From Anaeramoeba flamelloides (Eukaryota > Metamonada > Anaeramoebidae), in contig JANTQA010000047.1 in NCBI GenBank assembly GCA_027625915.1, forward strand, positions 16,492,001-16,556,000: a stretch of 64,000 nucleotides of DNA. Direction: 5' to 3'. Position numbers and translations under genes: made by a program. The notes below the pieces were generated by a model. That model was not told where the DNA came from and did no database searches. It saw only the letters and a program-made list of their open reading frames with translations. Below are positions 47,226 to 58,971 of the stretch, one piece after another (positions within the stretch are counted from its first letter, which is position 1; each line of letters begins with the position of its first letter).

Positions 47226-49675
47226 GGAATATCATAACTTGTTACTTTTACAAGTTTGAAATTGTAACAATTTATACAATTTTGGGGTCAGAAATGTTTT
47301 TCAATTTTACCACAAAGAATATTTAAAATAAAAAAACTAAAGTTATGATTTCAAATGTTCTTCGAGTTTATAAATTTAATTGTAACCTTTGAAAAATAAA
47401 AAAAAAAGATTCTAAATTTTAATACTCTAGTAATATATTTGAACGAGATAATTGTGTAACTTTTACTATCTAAAGTAAAAGAAGAAAAGGAAAAAAAAAT
47501 CAAGATTTATAAGAATAATACTCAATAAATCAGATTAAATTTTAAATTAGATTAATTTTCAAAGAGTTTTTTGCCAGATCAAAATTGTTAAAATCCTTTA
47601 CAAATTTGTGGATCGACTTTATAATACACTCTAAACTTTATTATAAATTTTCTGAATTTGAAATAATATTTTTTAAAATAAATCAAAAGTTTACTATTTA
47701 AAAAACAATATTCTTGATTGGTATCTTGAAATGTTGTTTTTTTATCAAATTAAAAATTGAAATAAAAAAAAATATTACTTCGATGATCAAATACTATTAT
47801 TTTCAAATTAATAAATGAAAATTTTTATTTCGAGTTCCCAGATATTTTATATATTGTTGCTTGAATGAACTACAAATATCTTCACAAACCCAGTTTAGAA
47901 ATGATATTTCTAGGAATTTTATTAAAAGTTCCCCAATTGAATATCAGTATAAAATTTTGATTTTTATAATTAGATTTTGTCAGTCTAAAAATTATAGTGA
48001 GTGATGTGTGAAAATTATTCACTCATCCTTTTTGGTAATTATTGTTTTTCATAATTATCACTCCTAGAAATACAAAATTGTTTTTTTAACTTTGAATAGT
48101 ATTTTTTTGCCAAATAACAGATCTTAATCAAAAACATACCCAAAGTTATTTTAAATTAAAAAGCTGTTTATTCTCAAGAATTGACAAAATAATGAAGAAT
48201 ATAAAATTAAATGTTTGTTTGATAACTGAAACTTTTGAAACCCTAATTGTTTGTCAATTTTAACAAGTGAAATTTAAGAAAGTACCCATCCCTTTCTTTT
48301 GGGGAATAAAAAAATTTAGAATTCACTGGTGATTTTTAAAGTAAATTTTCCTCAAAATATAGATTTTTAAAAACTAATTCATTGTTTTTTTTTTCTGATC
48401 TTAATCATACTGAAGTTTTTGCTTCAAAATCTAAATTAAAAAGTATATAGATCCATTTAATTTGATCTTAGTTCTGCCTTTTTATTATTTTAAGGATTTA
48501 AAAAATATGAAACAAATTCTATTTAATTATTTGTTTAAAAATCTAAATATTTTAGTTTTTAATTATTATTAATAACCGGTAAATTAATCTGAAGGTACCC
48601 TTAAGAATTAAATTCCATTGAGGGGGTTTTAGGGAAAAATCATAGATTTCATGATAATTAAATCAAGTCATTATTTATTTTTTTTAAAAAAGAAACTTGA
48701 TTTTCTCTTCGAAATAGAAATAATTATTGGAGAAATTTTGAGTCTTGAAAATCCAATGGTTATAATCTGTCAAATAAATGATATTATTAAAAGAAAATAA
48801 ATCTAAATAAAGTTTCTAATTAATATCACCGTTCTCTTGAAGACTGTTCTTAAATTCAAATAGTTTATTCTTCATTGCTTTCAATCTAATAATTACAGAA
48901 AATTCCAATATAATTATTCAAAAAGAACAGGCTTTTTAATTAAGTGATCTTTGTTGACAAATTTAGAAAGTAATAGATTAAAAAAAAGAGAAACCTCTTA
49001 CTTACTCACTTTTACAAGTCTTAATATTCAAGTAGCTTTATAATAGAATTTAAAATTAATTTATCTTTTTAATTTAGATCTCTAAAGTTTTAGGGAAAAA
49101 CAGAATATTAAAATTTTGATGAAAGGGAGTACTAGGTGTTGAATTTTCACTCAATTTGGAAAATTCTAAAACCAAATTGCTCAACTCATAATTGGAAAAT
49201 TGTGTAAATTTATCAACTTTTTTTCAAATTTGATCTCAATAATCAGATTCAATAATACTAACCAACCCATTTCTTGTCATGTTCAAGAGTTGATCTGTAT
49301 ACCTTCAAATTTTGACAAATTTAGTGTTCCACTAAAGTGATCAATTTCTTTTTAATTTTTAAATAAATGATGGAACGGAAATGACAATTTTTATCAAGAA
49401 CACTCTCAACCAAAGAACTTTTGACAATTATGGATAAATAATTGACAAAAAAAAATAAAAATTATTGAGAAAAAGATCATTTGAAATTAAATATTGTGAA
49501 ACCAAGTATTTGAAATAACACTGATTTCCTTTTTTTGTCAAATTTTAGTCTCATAAAAAGAAACGATTGTTTATTTGAGAATTTTGGAAAATAAAAATCA
49601 TTTTTTTTCCAAACACCTTTATTAATTTTCACAAAACCATTTAACCACAAAAAACCTGCAAATATTAAATCAAAA
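47226..49675. other. Intergenic, no gene seen
   Basis: A/T-rich DNA with a partial copy (47790-47960) of the repeat also seen at 3590-3850 and 58240-58490. No RNA gene or convincing exon is visible. The final ~90 bases are the probable leader of the next gene. Confidence 0.5.
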
Positions 49676-50664
49676 ATGAAACACTCCCAATCACAATATT
49701 TAAGAAACAGCCAAAACAGTGATCTCAGTGAAGGAATCAGAAATGGTTTGGAAAAAGTATCAATAGTCAAATTACAGGAAAAAATCCGTAAACAAAAAGA
49801 AGAAATGAAGAGTTATATGAAACGAATACAGTCTTTAGAAAGATACCAGGAACAGTTACAAAAAACTCACTTAAAGGAAACAAAAGAATTAAAAAGTATA
49901 TCATATTTTCTCAAAATATTGACACTTTCTTTTCATTTTTCGAAATTTTTAAATTTTAATCCAATTTTTCACTTTTTTTTGGTTTTTTGTTATTTTCTCG
50001 TTTCCAAAATTAAAAAGATCAAATTGAAAGAAGGGTCACGGCACTTGAGCAGTCAAATGGAATGAGAACACAAATACTCTTTGATAAACGTAAATTGAAA
50101 AAAGACAATAAAAGCTTGCACCAAACCATCAATGATTTGCAATCAACTGTTTTGCGGTTAGAGTTAATCAACACACGATTAAATAACAAAAATCGAAAGT
50201 TAAAAAACAAAACGATGATCCTCAAAAAGTTTAGATCACAACAGCTCTTTGGCGAAAATGAAAGCATCCAATTCTCGGAGTCAAGGAAAAGAAATCTTCT
50301 TAGCCGATCAAAGATCAATTGCCAAATAAAAGACAACCACTCAAGCAGCTCTGTAAGTTCCACAGAATCGAAAATTTCCTTACCCTTTACTCAGTTTGGT
50401 AATCTTAAAATACAGAACCAAAATGAGAGTTCCTCCAACGATGACAACCAAATAATCAATAGGGAAACAAAATTGAAAAAACATCGAAAAAAAAGAATCG
50501 ATTCAAAAGAATTAATTAAAACTCAAATTCTCAAAAAAAAATCACAAACACAAAGAAAAAGATCTGTGAACTTTATCAATTTGAAAAACAAAAGATTCAA
50601 TAAAGTCCTTTGGTTTAAGAGATTTAATAAAACCAAGAGTCAATCAAAAATAACAAAAAATTAA
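49676..50664 (+). CDS. Coiled-coil protein of unknown function, 2 exons, 288 aa
   Basis: Exon 1 is 49676-49895 and exon 2 is 50018-50664; the intron is 122 nt (GTATAT..AAG, phase 1). The splice restores a continuous coiled coil: KLQEKIRKQKEEMKSYMKRI, LERYQEQLQKTHLKETKELK, then the exon joint, QIERRVTALEQ, and NDLQSTVLRLELINTRLNNK. The coil covers roughly residues 25-145. The C-terminal half is Ser/Lys/Asn-rich and very basic (RKKRIDSKELIKTQILKKKS), with no folded domain. No signal peptide or membrane segment. Without splicing, exon 1 runs into a Phe/Leu-rich tail and a stop. I do not recognise a family; cytoskeletal or ciliary-type coiled coils look similar, but composition alone cannot decide. 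Confidence 0.8.
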
Positions 50665-51189
50665 AATCATACGGAAAATACTTTTGATTTTTGATTCCAC
50701 AGCTTAAATCAAACTTTGTTTTATTATGACAATGGAATTAATCCAATGGGAAAAAGTATAATTAACTACCCATTATTGTAATTTTATTAAATTTGTATAT
50801 ATATATATATATATTCATTTTCAACAAGCAAAAAGTAAAAAATTTTGAAGAGTGTTTATAATATTCTTTTATTTTTTGTTGCAATCTATTTTCGGTCTTT
50901 TTTTTTTTTAAAAAACTTTTTGCTTTGCTTTTTGAAAATTACCTGAAAATAAATTTATGTTTATTTTTGCTTTTGAATTCATTTTTTATTTTGATTTTAG
51001 TTTATTTTTTTCGTTTTCATTTGAATTTGAATTTTAATTTTATTTTTACCATTTTTGGAAAAAAAGTTCAACATGGTCTTTCATTGGGAACATTAATGAA
51101 AATCAAAAGTAAAATCAATAAAAAGAAGAAATCAATTAACTTCAAATAATAACCCATTGTATTATTTTCAATCAAATAATAAATACAAT
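50665..51189. repeat. 3' flank of coiled-coil gene; dispersed repeat
   Basis: A (TA)n run is at 50796-50814. From about 50960 the sequence aligns with 17200-17430. The 74-codon frame at 50925-51149 is part of this repeat and is Phe-rich at first, so it is not called a gene. Confidence 0.45.
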
Positions 51190-51713
51190 TTAAGTACTAT
51201 TCTAATTTTATGCTCTGTGAGGGTTGGAATACCATACAATAAATAGGGAAAATGGTTAAAACGTGATAGGTTTTGCTGAAAGTCAAAATATGGCAATTTT
51301 TGGGATTTTAAATGTTTTCTTGAAAATTGAAAAAATATTTTGAGATCATATATTTAACTGAATTCCCTCAAAAAACATTGCAAATTTTAATTACAAATTT
51401 TTAACCTCTTACTTCTCTGACTTTCTACTTTATATTAAAGTATATTGATACCACCCCACTAAACTCTTGAAATACAAATATACGAAGTGGAAAATCACAG
51501 GAGCAAGAGGTACAAAATTTGAAATGTTTTATGAGGGAATTCAGTTAACTATATGATCTCAAAATATTTTTTCAATTTTCAAGAAAACATTTAAAATCCC
51601 AAAAATTGCAATATTTTGACTTTCAGCAAAACCTATAACTTTTTAACCATTTTCCCCATTTATTGTATGGTATTCCAACCTCTATAGAGCATAAAATTTG
51701 AATACTGCTTAAG
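51190..51713. mobile_element. 524-bp foldback with ~245-nt arms
   Basis: The left arm (51190-51440) and right arm (51478-51713) are inverted copies with only scattered mismatches. Matching blocks run in order: TTTTATGCTCT, GGTTGGAATACCATACAATA, GGGAAAATGGTTAAAA, AGGTTTTGCTGAAAGTCAAA, TTTTTGGGATTTTAAATG, TTTTCTTGAAAATTGAAAAA, ATATTTTGAGATCATATA, TTAACTGAATTCCCTCA. The left arm has one ~15-nt insertion (ATTACAAATTTTTAA). The loop is ~37 nt. It sits at the edge of the dispersed repeat shared with 17200-17430. No coding capacity. Arm similarity implies recent origin or active homogenisation. Confidence 0.85.
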
Positions 51714-54208
51714 TCTAACCACATTTCGAAATTGTTGGTGTGGTTTTGGAGCTATTAAAATAGTCAATTTTTTGAACAAATTTTTAATAATAAAATTAAT
51801 CAAAAAAATACCTATTCCAAAAGATAGTATTAAAAAATCGTTATTGGGTTGAATTTTTCATTTCTCTTTATTTATTTATTTTTTCTTTTTTTTTTTATTG
51901 ATCTTACTTTCAATTTTAAATTATGTTACCAATTAAAAATTGTGTTTGGCTTTTTTTCCAATGGTTATTTTTATTATTATTTTAATTTTTCTTTTAATTC
52001 GTATTTTATATTTATTTGAAAAGATTTGTGTTTAGATGATTAATTTTATCTTCTCATTATTTAAAATACATTTCAACTTTATTGTTGCATGGAACCAAGA
52101 AAAGTTCAAATTTTGTGAATTTTTTTCAAGTTCGGAAGAGGATCATTATTAAAGTTTTAGGAAAAAAAAATATCAAATATTTGTTAATTTTTCACTTTTT
52201 ACTAACTACAAGGAGAAGAAACACTATTGGCTAACCAGAATTTTTTATCAAAAATTATTTTTTAGAGATCTATTTTACCTTTTAAGGGTCAAGTTTTTAG
52301 GGCGATAAAAAATTTACTGAAATGGAAAAAAAAAATTTTTATACTTTTTAAGGGAATTGCTTCTACCAAGGAGAAGCCCAGCAATAAAGTATGTTGTTAT
52401 TGGACCTAACTGCATTAGTTCTACATTGTTCAAATGTCTCTAAAAAATCGATTAGTCAATGTAGTAATCTTTGTTGATCTCATCAATTAAAAATGATCTA
52501 GGTATTAGTTAAAAACCCCAACAATTATAGAATAAAATCTGCATTTAGCCACAAATTTAAATGTTGAATTATCAATATTCAGAGTACAAAGTCACAAAAT
52601 ATCTTTCTTAAATTTGTGGCGAAATGTAGATAAGTTACCAAACAATTCTTTTTTTTTTTAAAAATAAATAATTAACTAATAAATTTTTTTGACAAATTAT
52701 TTCTTAAATCATGGAAATAAATTGGTGTAATAAGTATCTTTATCAAAAGCAAACAAAAATAATCAGTCTTGGTGCTTTTATGTTGATTATTATGGAGTTA
52801 ATCTTTGAAATTCAAAAATTATTATAAAAATAGTTACTTTTGAATGTTCTAAATCTAAATTATTAGTTAACAGAAGACTTTATTTTGGAGTTTCTATTTT
52901 TAGATTGAAAAAAGGAATTAAAAAAAACATTTTCAAAATGAAACTTTTTTAATAATGATCATTAGTAAAAAATGTAATAATTTATTCTGCAATAAGATTT
53001 ATAATCGATTTTTTATAGTCATTTGAGCCATGATGCACTAATATCATTTACACCAAATTACAACATACTTTTTATAATAGAGAAATCTATCATGACGCTA
53101 ATCCCTAGAGAGAAAATAAAAACAAACAAATACTAATAAAAATGTGAAGCTCCATCGATCTCCAAAAATCAATAATCAAAAATGAGTACATTTTTAAAAA
53201 AAAGTACCAAAGAGCGATAATCAATTTCCAATTTGAATGGTTAGAAAATATAATTTGGAAAACGTCGGTGTGAGGTTTCAAAGTGTTCTGCTTTGGAACT
53301 TTTTGAGATTTTGAAGATTTATTTTGTTTATATTTTTGTTTTTTTTCAATTTTATTATTTTTTTCTAAAAAATTATATAAAATACTCATTATATTAAATT
53401 TAGAGGGTTATTAAATATCCATAAATTAGATAAATTTGGACTACTGTTAATTGTAAAATAAAAAGATCAAAATTTTCATTTATCTTTCCAAAAAAATCTT
53501 TCAAAGAATTATAACTGGCCATGAAAGTGTCCAATTATAAAAAGGAAATTATCAATTTTGGACGAAATTAAGAATTAATAATTTGGGATGTTTACAGTAT
53601 ATTAAAATCAATTATAGGAAAGCTGAAGGAAAATTTGGTTGTATTGACTTTTTATAAAATAGTAGATTGATTTTGTACTGAAAGAAAATAATTTGTTTTA
53701 AATTGATGAAATCGGACCTTTGTAAATATTAATCTTTTAAAAAATGAATTTTGTTTGAAAACTTTTTGAATTTTGGAAATTGAAAATTCAATAAAACTTT
53801 TTTTTTTTAATGAGATTTTTTCATGAAGATATTCTCAATTTTTCTTTTGATTTATGTGTTTGAATTAACGAGATCAGATGTATTTATATATTACTTTTGA
53901 GCATGATTTTTGTCTTATTTGATTTTGTTAGAATTTTTGTTTTGTTTATTGTATGGTTATTTTTATATAAGTTTAATTATGACATATGTTTTTGATTTAG
54001 ATTTGTTAAGTGTGTTATATTTCTCAAATAAGAAAATAGGGTTGTTGTTTGGTATCGAATTCATTTAGAGTAATTATGAACATTTTTTTTTTCTCTGTTT
54101 AGTTTGTTTAAAATTCTTAAAAAAAAAAATAATTGAAAAAAGCAATTTGAACTTCTTGTAATTTAAATACTTCAAGGATCTGTGAATTTGAAAATAACGT
54201 AAATTTTC
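51714..54208. other. Intergenic with dispersed repeat and a coding-like patch
   Basis: 52790-53080 is the partner of 46620-46920. A plus-strand frame open across about 52152-52301 has no ATG and contains NYKEKKHYWLTRIFYQKLFF. A nearby patch, ASTKEKPSNK at about 52365-52391, is followed by a GTATGT donor-like site. The two patches share the phrase CTAC.AAGGAGAAG. They may be remnants of a gene but cannot be assembled. The 94-codon minus frame at 53105-53389 is not recognised. Confidence 0.35.
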
Positions 54209-54279
54209 GGGATAGTAGTTTAATGGTAGAATGCACGGTTGTGGTCCGTATGACGTAAGTTCGATTCTTGCCTATCCCA
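54209..54279 (+). tRNA. tRNA-His, anticodon GTG
   Basis: A 71-nt cloverleaf. The acceptor stem GGGATAG/CTATCCC is perfect, with discriminator A. The D arm is GTTT-AATGGTA-GAAT. The anticodon arm is CACGG-TTGTGGT-CCGTA (four pairs plus a C/A at the base), reading GTG, which decodes histidine. The T arm is GTAAG-TTCGATT-CTTGC. Internal promoter boxes are visible (A box TAGTTTAATGGT, B box GTTCGATTC) and a T7 run starting at 54281 serves as Pol III terminator. No intron. G-1 is not encoded before the acceptor (the base there is C), as usual for eukaryotic tRNA-His, where it is added later. Confidence 0.95.
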
Positions 54280-54280
54280 G

Positions 54281-54287
54281 TTTTTTT
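54281..54287 (+). terminator. RNA polymerase III T-run terminator
   Basis: Seven T residues begin two bases after the discriminator base of the tRNA-His gene, followed by C and a further T run. Confidence 0.7.
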
Positions 54288-56225
54288 CTTTTTTTATTTA
54301 CCTTTTTGAAAAGCTAAAGACTTGAACTACACGTTTTGGTGCATTTTTTTTCTGTAAACACCCAAATTAAAGAGATTTTGCAACTTCAAAATAAAAATTT
54401 TTGCAAAAAACCCAATATGAAAAAAATTTCAAAATAATCAAAAAAATCTTCGATAATTCTCATAATGTGAACTAAATTCACCTTACTTTCAAGTGTATTC
54501 TTTTTGTTACATTCTATTTTGGTTGGTTGAAAAAATAATTAAAAGACAAATATTTGAGAATGTGAATAAACAAATATTTTCAAATCGATTTTTCTCTTTA
54601 ATTTGTTTTTTACACGAAAAACAATCATAGGTAAAGAGGCCCTTAACAGTTATAAAGATTTTGAACAAAGTTCAAGTAATAATTGAACTGATTCTAAAAT
54701 TTTTTCACAATTGAAAAGAATGATATTTTATTTTTTAAATAGGAAAAAATTTTCACTTTCTTATTCAAGATTTTTCTTTAATAAATTGAATTCCCAAAAG
54801 AAGTTGGGTGTAATTTTAAAACTAGTTTGAAAAAGGAAAATCCGTGAAATGTAGTGAAAATTGTTCCAATTGAATCTTATCAAAATATTATGTGTCAAAA
54901 AGTTGAAATCCATATTTCAAAATAAAAAGTGTTTTTTTTTGTTTAGAGAAGACCTATACATTAACCGATCAAAGAAAATAGGCAAAAACCATAAAGCAAA
55001 TCTGATACTGATTTCTTAAAGTTCTATTATTTAAAAAGAAATCCCAAAAATGAAGGATCAAATTGCAAAATTTATCTCGAAAAATAGAGTAAAATGTTTG
55101 TGAAAATGAAGACACCAATCAAAAAAACAAAAAATATTCCTAAAAGCTGATAATATTCTGGAAAATTTTCAAAATTTGCATTACATAATTTAAATTTTAC
55201 TGAAAATATCCAGATGTTTACTTTCAAAAGTGAGTTTAATTTAGGTATACTACCGGGTAGTCAATTGGGTGTTCTATTGGAACAAGAAGAAAAAAGGCAC
55301 AGATTACTGATATTTGAATTACTGTTATTTGAATTTTAACTGGGAACAAATTTTCACTTCATTTTCCATTTTCCTTTTTCAAATTGAAGGCATAAATTAC
55401 AACCTAACTTATTTGAAAACTCTATTTAAGCAAACAAAAAAATTGGAAAAGGTAGTGAATATTCTTTCCCATTTATAATTCAAATACCAGTATAAGTGGG
55501 AGCTATTTTCGCTTCATTTTCAATTCCCCTTTTCAAATAGAGTTTTTAAATTACAGCCAACTTCTCTTGTTAATCGTCCTATTTATTAAAGAAAAAAACG
55601 AAAAACAAGTGAAAATTTTTCCCATTATAATGCAAACGACAGTATATTTTGTAACAAGGATTTTAGTCTTTGGTACATATTTTTTTGATCGCTGTCTATC
55701 ATTTAAGTTACTATTTGTTTCCAAATAAATAAAACAAAATTTTTATTCAACTTTCCAAAAAAAAAAGATTTTTAAAAATTATGGAACCTTTCAAATTTTT
55801 AATACGATAAACAAACTTAAATTATTCCTTTTCGTTTTGAGAATTGAGAACTTTGGTGTTTGATTTTAACTTATTGGGAGGTGTATTTTTTTTTGGAAGG
55901 CTGAATGAAAATATTGATCTTTTTATTATACAATTAACAGCCTTATGAAACTTTGTAAAATTAGTTGATCTTCAAAATACTCTTTGTCGAGAACTGTTTT
56001 AAAAGCAGAAGTGCGAAGATTTTCAAAAAAGGAAATTGAACTCAAAATGTTTTTTAATCTTTTTGAATGTATCAGTAATAAAGAGTTGAAATCTTCCTGA
56101 GGTCTTTTGAAAAACAATTTATAGAAAGTCGAATGAAAATTTTGTTCAATTTATTTTTCTACAAGCAGTAATTGACTTTTTGTTCTTTTGTTATTTCTTC
56201 ATAAAATGAAAAAAGAAAATGAAAG

Positions 56226-56262
<37 letters not shown>

Positions 56263-56355
56263 GAAATGTTTAATTTTATTAATCATTTGCCAAACAAAAT
56301 ACAATTCACCAAGCTCCATGATCTTGCGAAATTTTTTTTCTTTATTATTTTTTTT
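54288..56355. other. Intergenic; dispersed repeat 54880-55290
   Basis: 54880-55290 is the partner of 13195-13610 and contains the palindrome ACTACCGGGTAGT. About 55335-55390 and 55505-55555 form an imperfect direct repeat (TTCATTTTC.ATT, TTTTCAAAT, AAATTACA.CC). 55960-56060 matches 820-910. A long A run lies at 56226-56255. No gene seen. Confidence 0.45.
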
Positions 56356-56500
56356 TTAATTTTCTTCGCTTGTTTGTTCTTGGTTTTCCTAATAATATAT
56401 TGCATAAGAAGTGTGGTTGTTTTTTTGTTCCAAAATAATTAACAATAATTCAAAGAAAAAACAAAATGGGAAATGAGAAAGGTTCGAAAGAAAAGAAAAG

Positions 56501-56531
<31 letters not shown>

Positions 56532-57101
56532 AAAAAAATCAAACCTCAATATGTTTCATCCAGAGATCTCTATTAAATTGGGTGTCTGTTGAGACTTTAA
56601 TACTTTTCCCACCAGGAAGATGGAGTGTGAGAATAAAGGAGTGTTTGGAATTTTTTTCGTCGGTTTCTGGCAGCATGTGAGCTTCGCTGATATCTATCGT
56701 TCCTAATAATTTTTTATTCTTGGATTGAAATCATCGAATTTGTTTTTTATTGATTGGTTAATTAATTAACCAATTAATTCGAGAAATGAATTGGATTTGG
56801 GTAATTGTTGGATTGGGTTTGTAGTTTTTAGATGAACATTTTGTCATCAGGAAAAGGTTTAAAGAGAATTAGCATCAAATAAAATAAAAAAAAAAAATTT
56901 AGGAATAAAGAAAAGATCAAGACTTGAGGGTTTAGTTTAAAACGAAAAAGATGTAAATACTTCTCTTGATTCATAAAAAGTTAAATTAACACCATTTAAA
57001 CAAAAATAATTCTTTTTCCAACCAATCACTTTTTTACGAAACAAATATCCTTCTTTGGTTTTTGTTTCGTTTTTTGTTTTTGTTTTTGTTTGTTGGGACA
57101 T
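56356..57101 (-). CDS. Small PH-domain protein, 3 exons, 115 aa
   Basis: Exons 57101-56961, 56718-56545 and 56388-56356; the introns are 242 nt (GTATTT..AAG) and 156 nt (GTTTGA..TAG), all phase 0. The joined protein is a nearly complete pleckstrin homology domain: KEGYLFRKKVIGWKKNYFCL (strands 1-2), VNLTFYESRE, then exon 2 LLGTIDISEAHMLPE, KHSFILTLHLPGGKSIKVST and RDLWMKHIE, with the invariant Trp of the C-terminal helix. Lys/Arg residues in the beta1-beta2 loop (RKKVIGWKK) are placed where PH domains contact phosphoinositide head groups, so membrane binding is likely but untested. A Thr/Lys-rich leader (about 15 residues) precedes the domain. If intron 2 is not removed, the protein ends at the TGA at 56541-56539 one residue after the helix; the third exon adds only ENQEQTSEEN. 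No other domain, so it is an adaptor-type protein. Confidence 0.8.
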
Positions 57102-57458
57102 TTTATCAAGATCAAATCGAAATTAGAAAGTTTTTTCCTAGAAGACTTTTAATAAAAAATGAAATTTTAACTTTCTTGTAAGGGTGACTAAGTTTTCTAA
57201 TCATCTCAAGTAGAATTATTAACACATAAAAATTATGGCAGTGAAGGTTGAAAAATATAGAATTCCTTAGAAAAAAAAAGAATGGTACTTGAATTTTGAT
57301 CAGAAAAGGGAAATAATTATTTCTTTATTTTCATTCAGGGTTTTTTCTTTTTTCACAAATAGGGCGACTTATAAAAGGTATGGGTATTGGCAATATCTAT
57401 TTATTTGTTTGATTCATTTTTGTTACACATATACACATACAACTATTTCAAACCTACC
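57102..57458. other. Short intergenic, no feature seen
   Basis: Upstream flank of the PH gene on one side and an A/C-rich leader-like stretch (57425-57458) before the next ATG on the other. It could be a divergent promoter region. Confidence 0.35.
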
Positions 57459-57666
57459 ATGAAAATTCTGATAAACAGAAAATTCATACTCATTATTTCC
57501 TTTCTATTGCCGAGTTTTGTTGTAATACTGATAAATTCAGTCACAGGTAATAAACTTTTCAGTCAATTTTCATTTTTGTAAATCTATCAACTCAACTTTT
57601 CAAACAGTTCCTCACAACATACTATTTGGAAGATCAACTAATTTTACAAAGTTAATAAAGATTTAA
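57459..57666 (+). pseudogene. Possible secreted-protein gene fragment, 2 short exons
   Basis: The ATG at 57459 follows an A/C-rich leader and encodes a strongly hydrophobic, signal-peptide-like segment (MKILINRKFILIISFLLPSF..). A donor at 57547 (GGTAATA) and acceptor CAAACAG ending at 57607 would join it in phase to VPHNILFGRSTNFTK, which resembles the first strand of periplasmic-binding-protein-like ligand receptors. A TAA follows after four more codons (57664). The sequence beyond is non-coding, so this looks like the decapitated 5' end of a receptor gene. Unspliced, the frame stops at 57581. Could be coincidence. Confidence 0.35.
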
Positions 57667-58970
57667 AGCAATAAAATAGTTATTCAAATTTAAGGGAAAA
57701 AATTTGTAAAATGGAATATGAAATAAAAAACACAATAGTATTTTTTTGAATTTATCAGTAAAGAGAGATGAGTTAAAAAAATTTATAAAAAGGGAAACTG
57801 AACTAAAAATTTTCAGACAGCAATTTGAATTTATCAGTATGACAGAATATTAAAAACGGTGAAATTCTGTAAAATGTTAAAGGTGACAAATCCTATACTG
57901 GTATTTGAATTCAAAATGGGAAATATTTTAACTTCCATTTCTATATTTTTTTTTATACTAATATTTTCCAATTAAAAAATGAAACTTGTTTTTATTTTTT
58001 TATCAGACTGTCCATTCTATAAAGAAAATCGAATAATTTGGATTAAAGATTTAATTCAAATTAACAAAAATAATAAGAATAATATCAAAGAAATTATTCG
58101 AAATATATACTCATTGTTTATTTTATCATTATTTATGGATAAAGAGAATTAATATTCTTTATTGAAATTTCTAAACAAAAATTTAGAAATTAGGGCTGTA
58201 AGAGGAAATTGATTTCCTCCCTTCAAAATAAAAAAAAAAATAATGAAACTTTTTATTTCACATTCTAAAAGATTTTGCTAGTTTAAAAGTTAAAGAAAAA
58301 AACAAAGATCTTTACAAATCTCGTTTAGAAATGATATTTTTAGGCAATAAATTAAACTTCCCAAGTTAATTCTAATACAAAATTTTTACTTTGGTTTTTT
58401 GATTGTATCAGTAATAATTAATATTCATTTTGGAAATTGAAAAAAAAATTTTCATTTATTAATTGGAAAATAAGGGTAAATACAGTTCTCAAAGAAATAG
58501 GTTACAATTAAAGGTATATGTCTATTTAGAAAAGGAAATTGAAAATGAAATAAAACTTATTTCACATTTAGAATTCAAATTCGAGTATTTTGAAACCAAA
58601 ATATTTTTTTTTTTAATTTAATTACTTTCAACCCTGGTCTACTCTCAAAAATTGTTTGTAGTGTGATACTAAACTTTAAAAATGTACTTTTTTTTTTTTT
58701 TATTAAAAATCCCTTCTCTGATTAAAAAAATACCTTTTACAACCTGTTTCCATAGAAATTTTTCAAATTCTAATCTCAATTTTAATTTAGATGATATCAA
58801 ATCTTTATTCAAAATAATTTGAACACAAAATTATAAGGATTTTTATTTATATTTTAGAGAATTTGATATTATTTATTGAAATTTTAGAAATTTTATTTTG
58901 ATAAAAAATATTTTTTTTAAAAAAAAATATGAATGGTTATTCTTGATCAAATTCTAATTATTTTTAAATT
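57667..58970. repeat. Intergenic made largely of dispersed repeats
   Basis: 58015-58200 matches 28630-28800, and 58240-58490 matches 3590-3850 (and part of 47790-47960). No gene is seen. Confidence 0.5.
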
Positions 58971-58971
58971 A

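Noticed and set aside
54938-55290. Possible gene because it aligns with 13195-13610
   Set aside because: Neither copy has a continuous frame, and similarity is at the DNA level with indels. Treated as a dispersed repeat.
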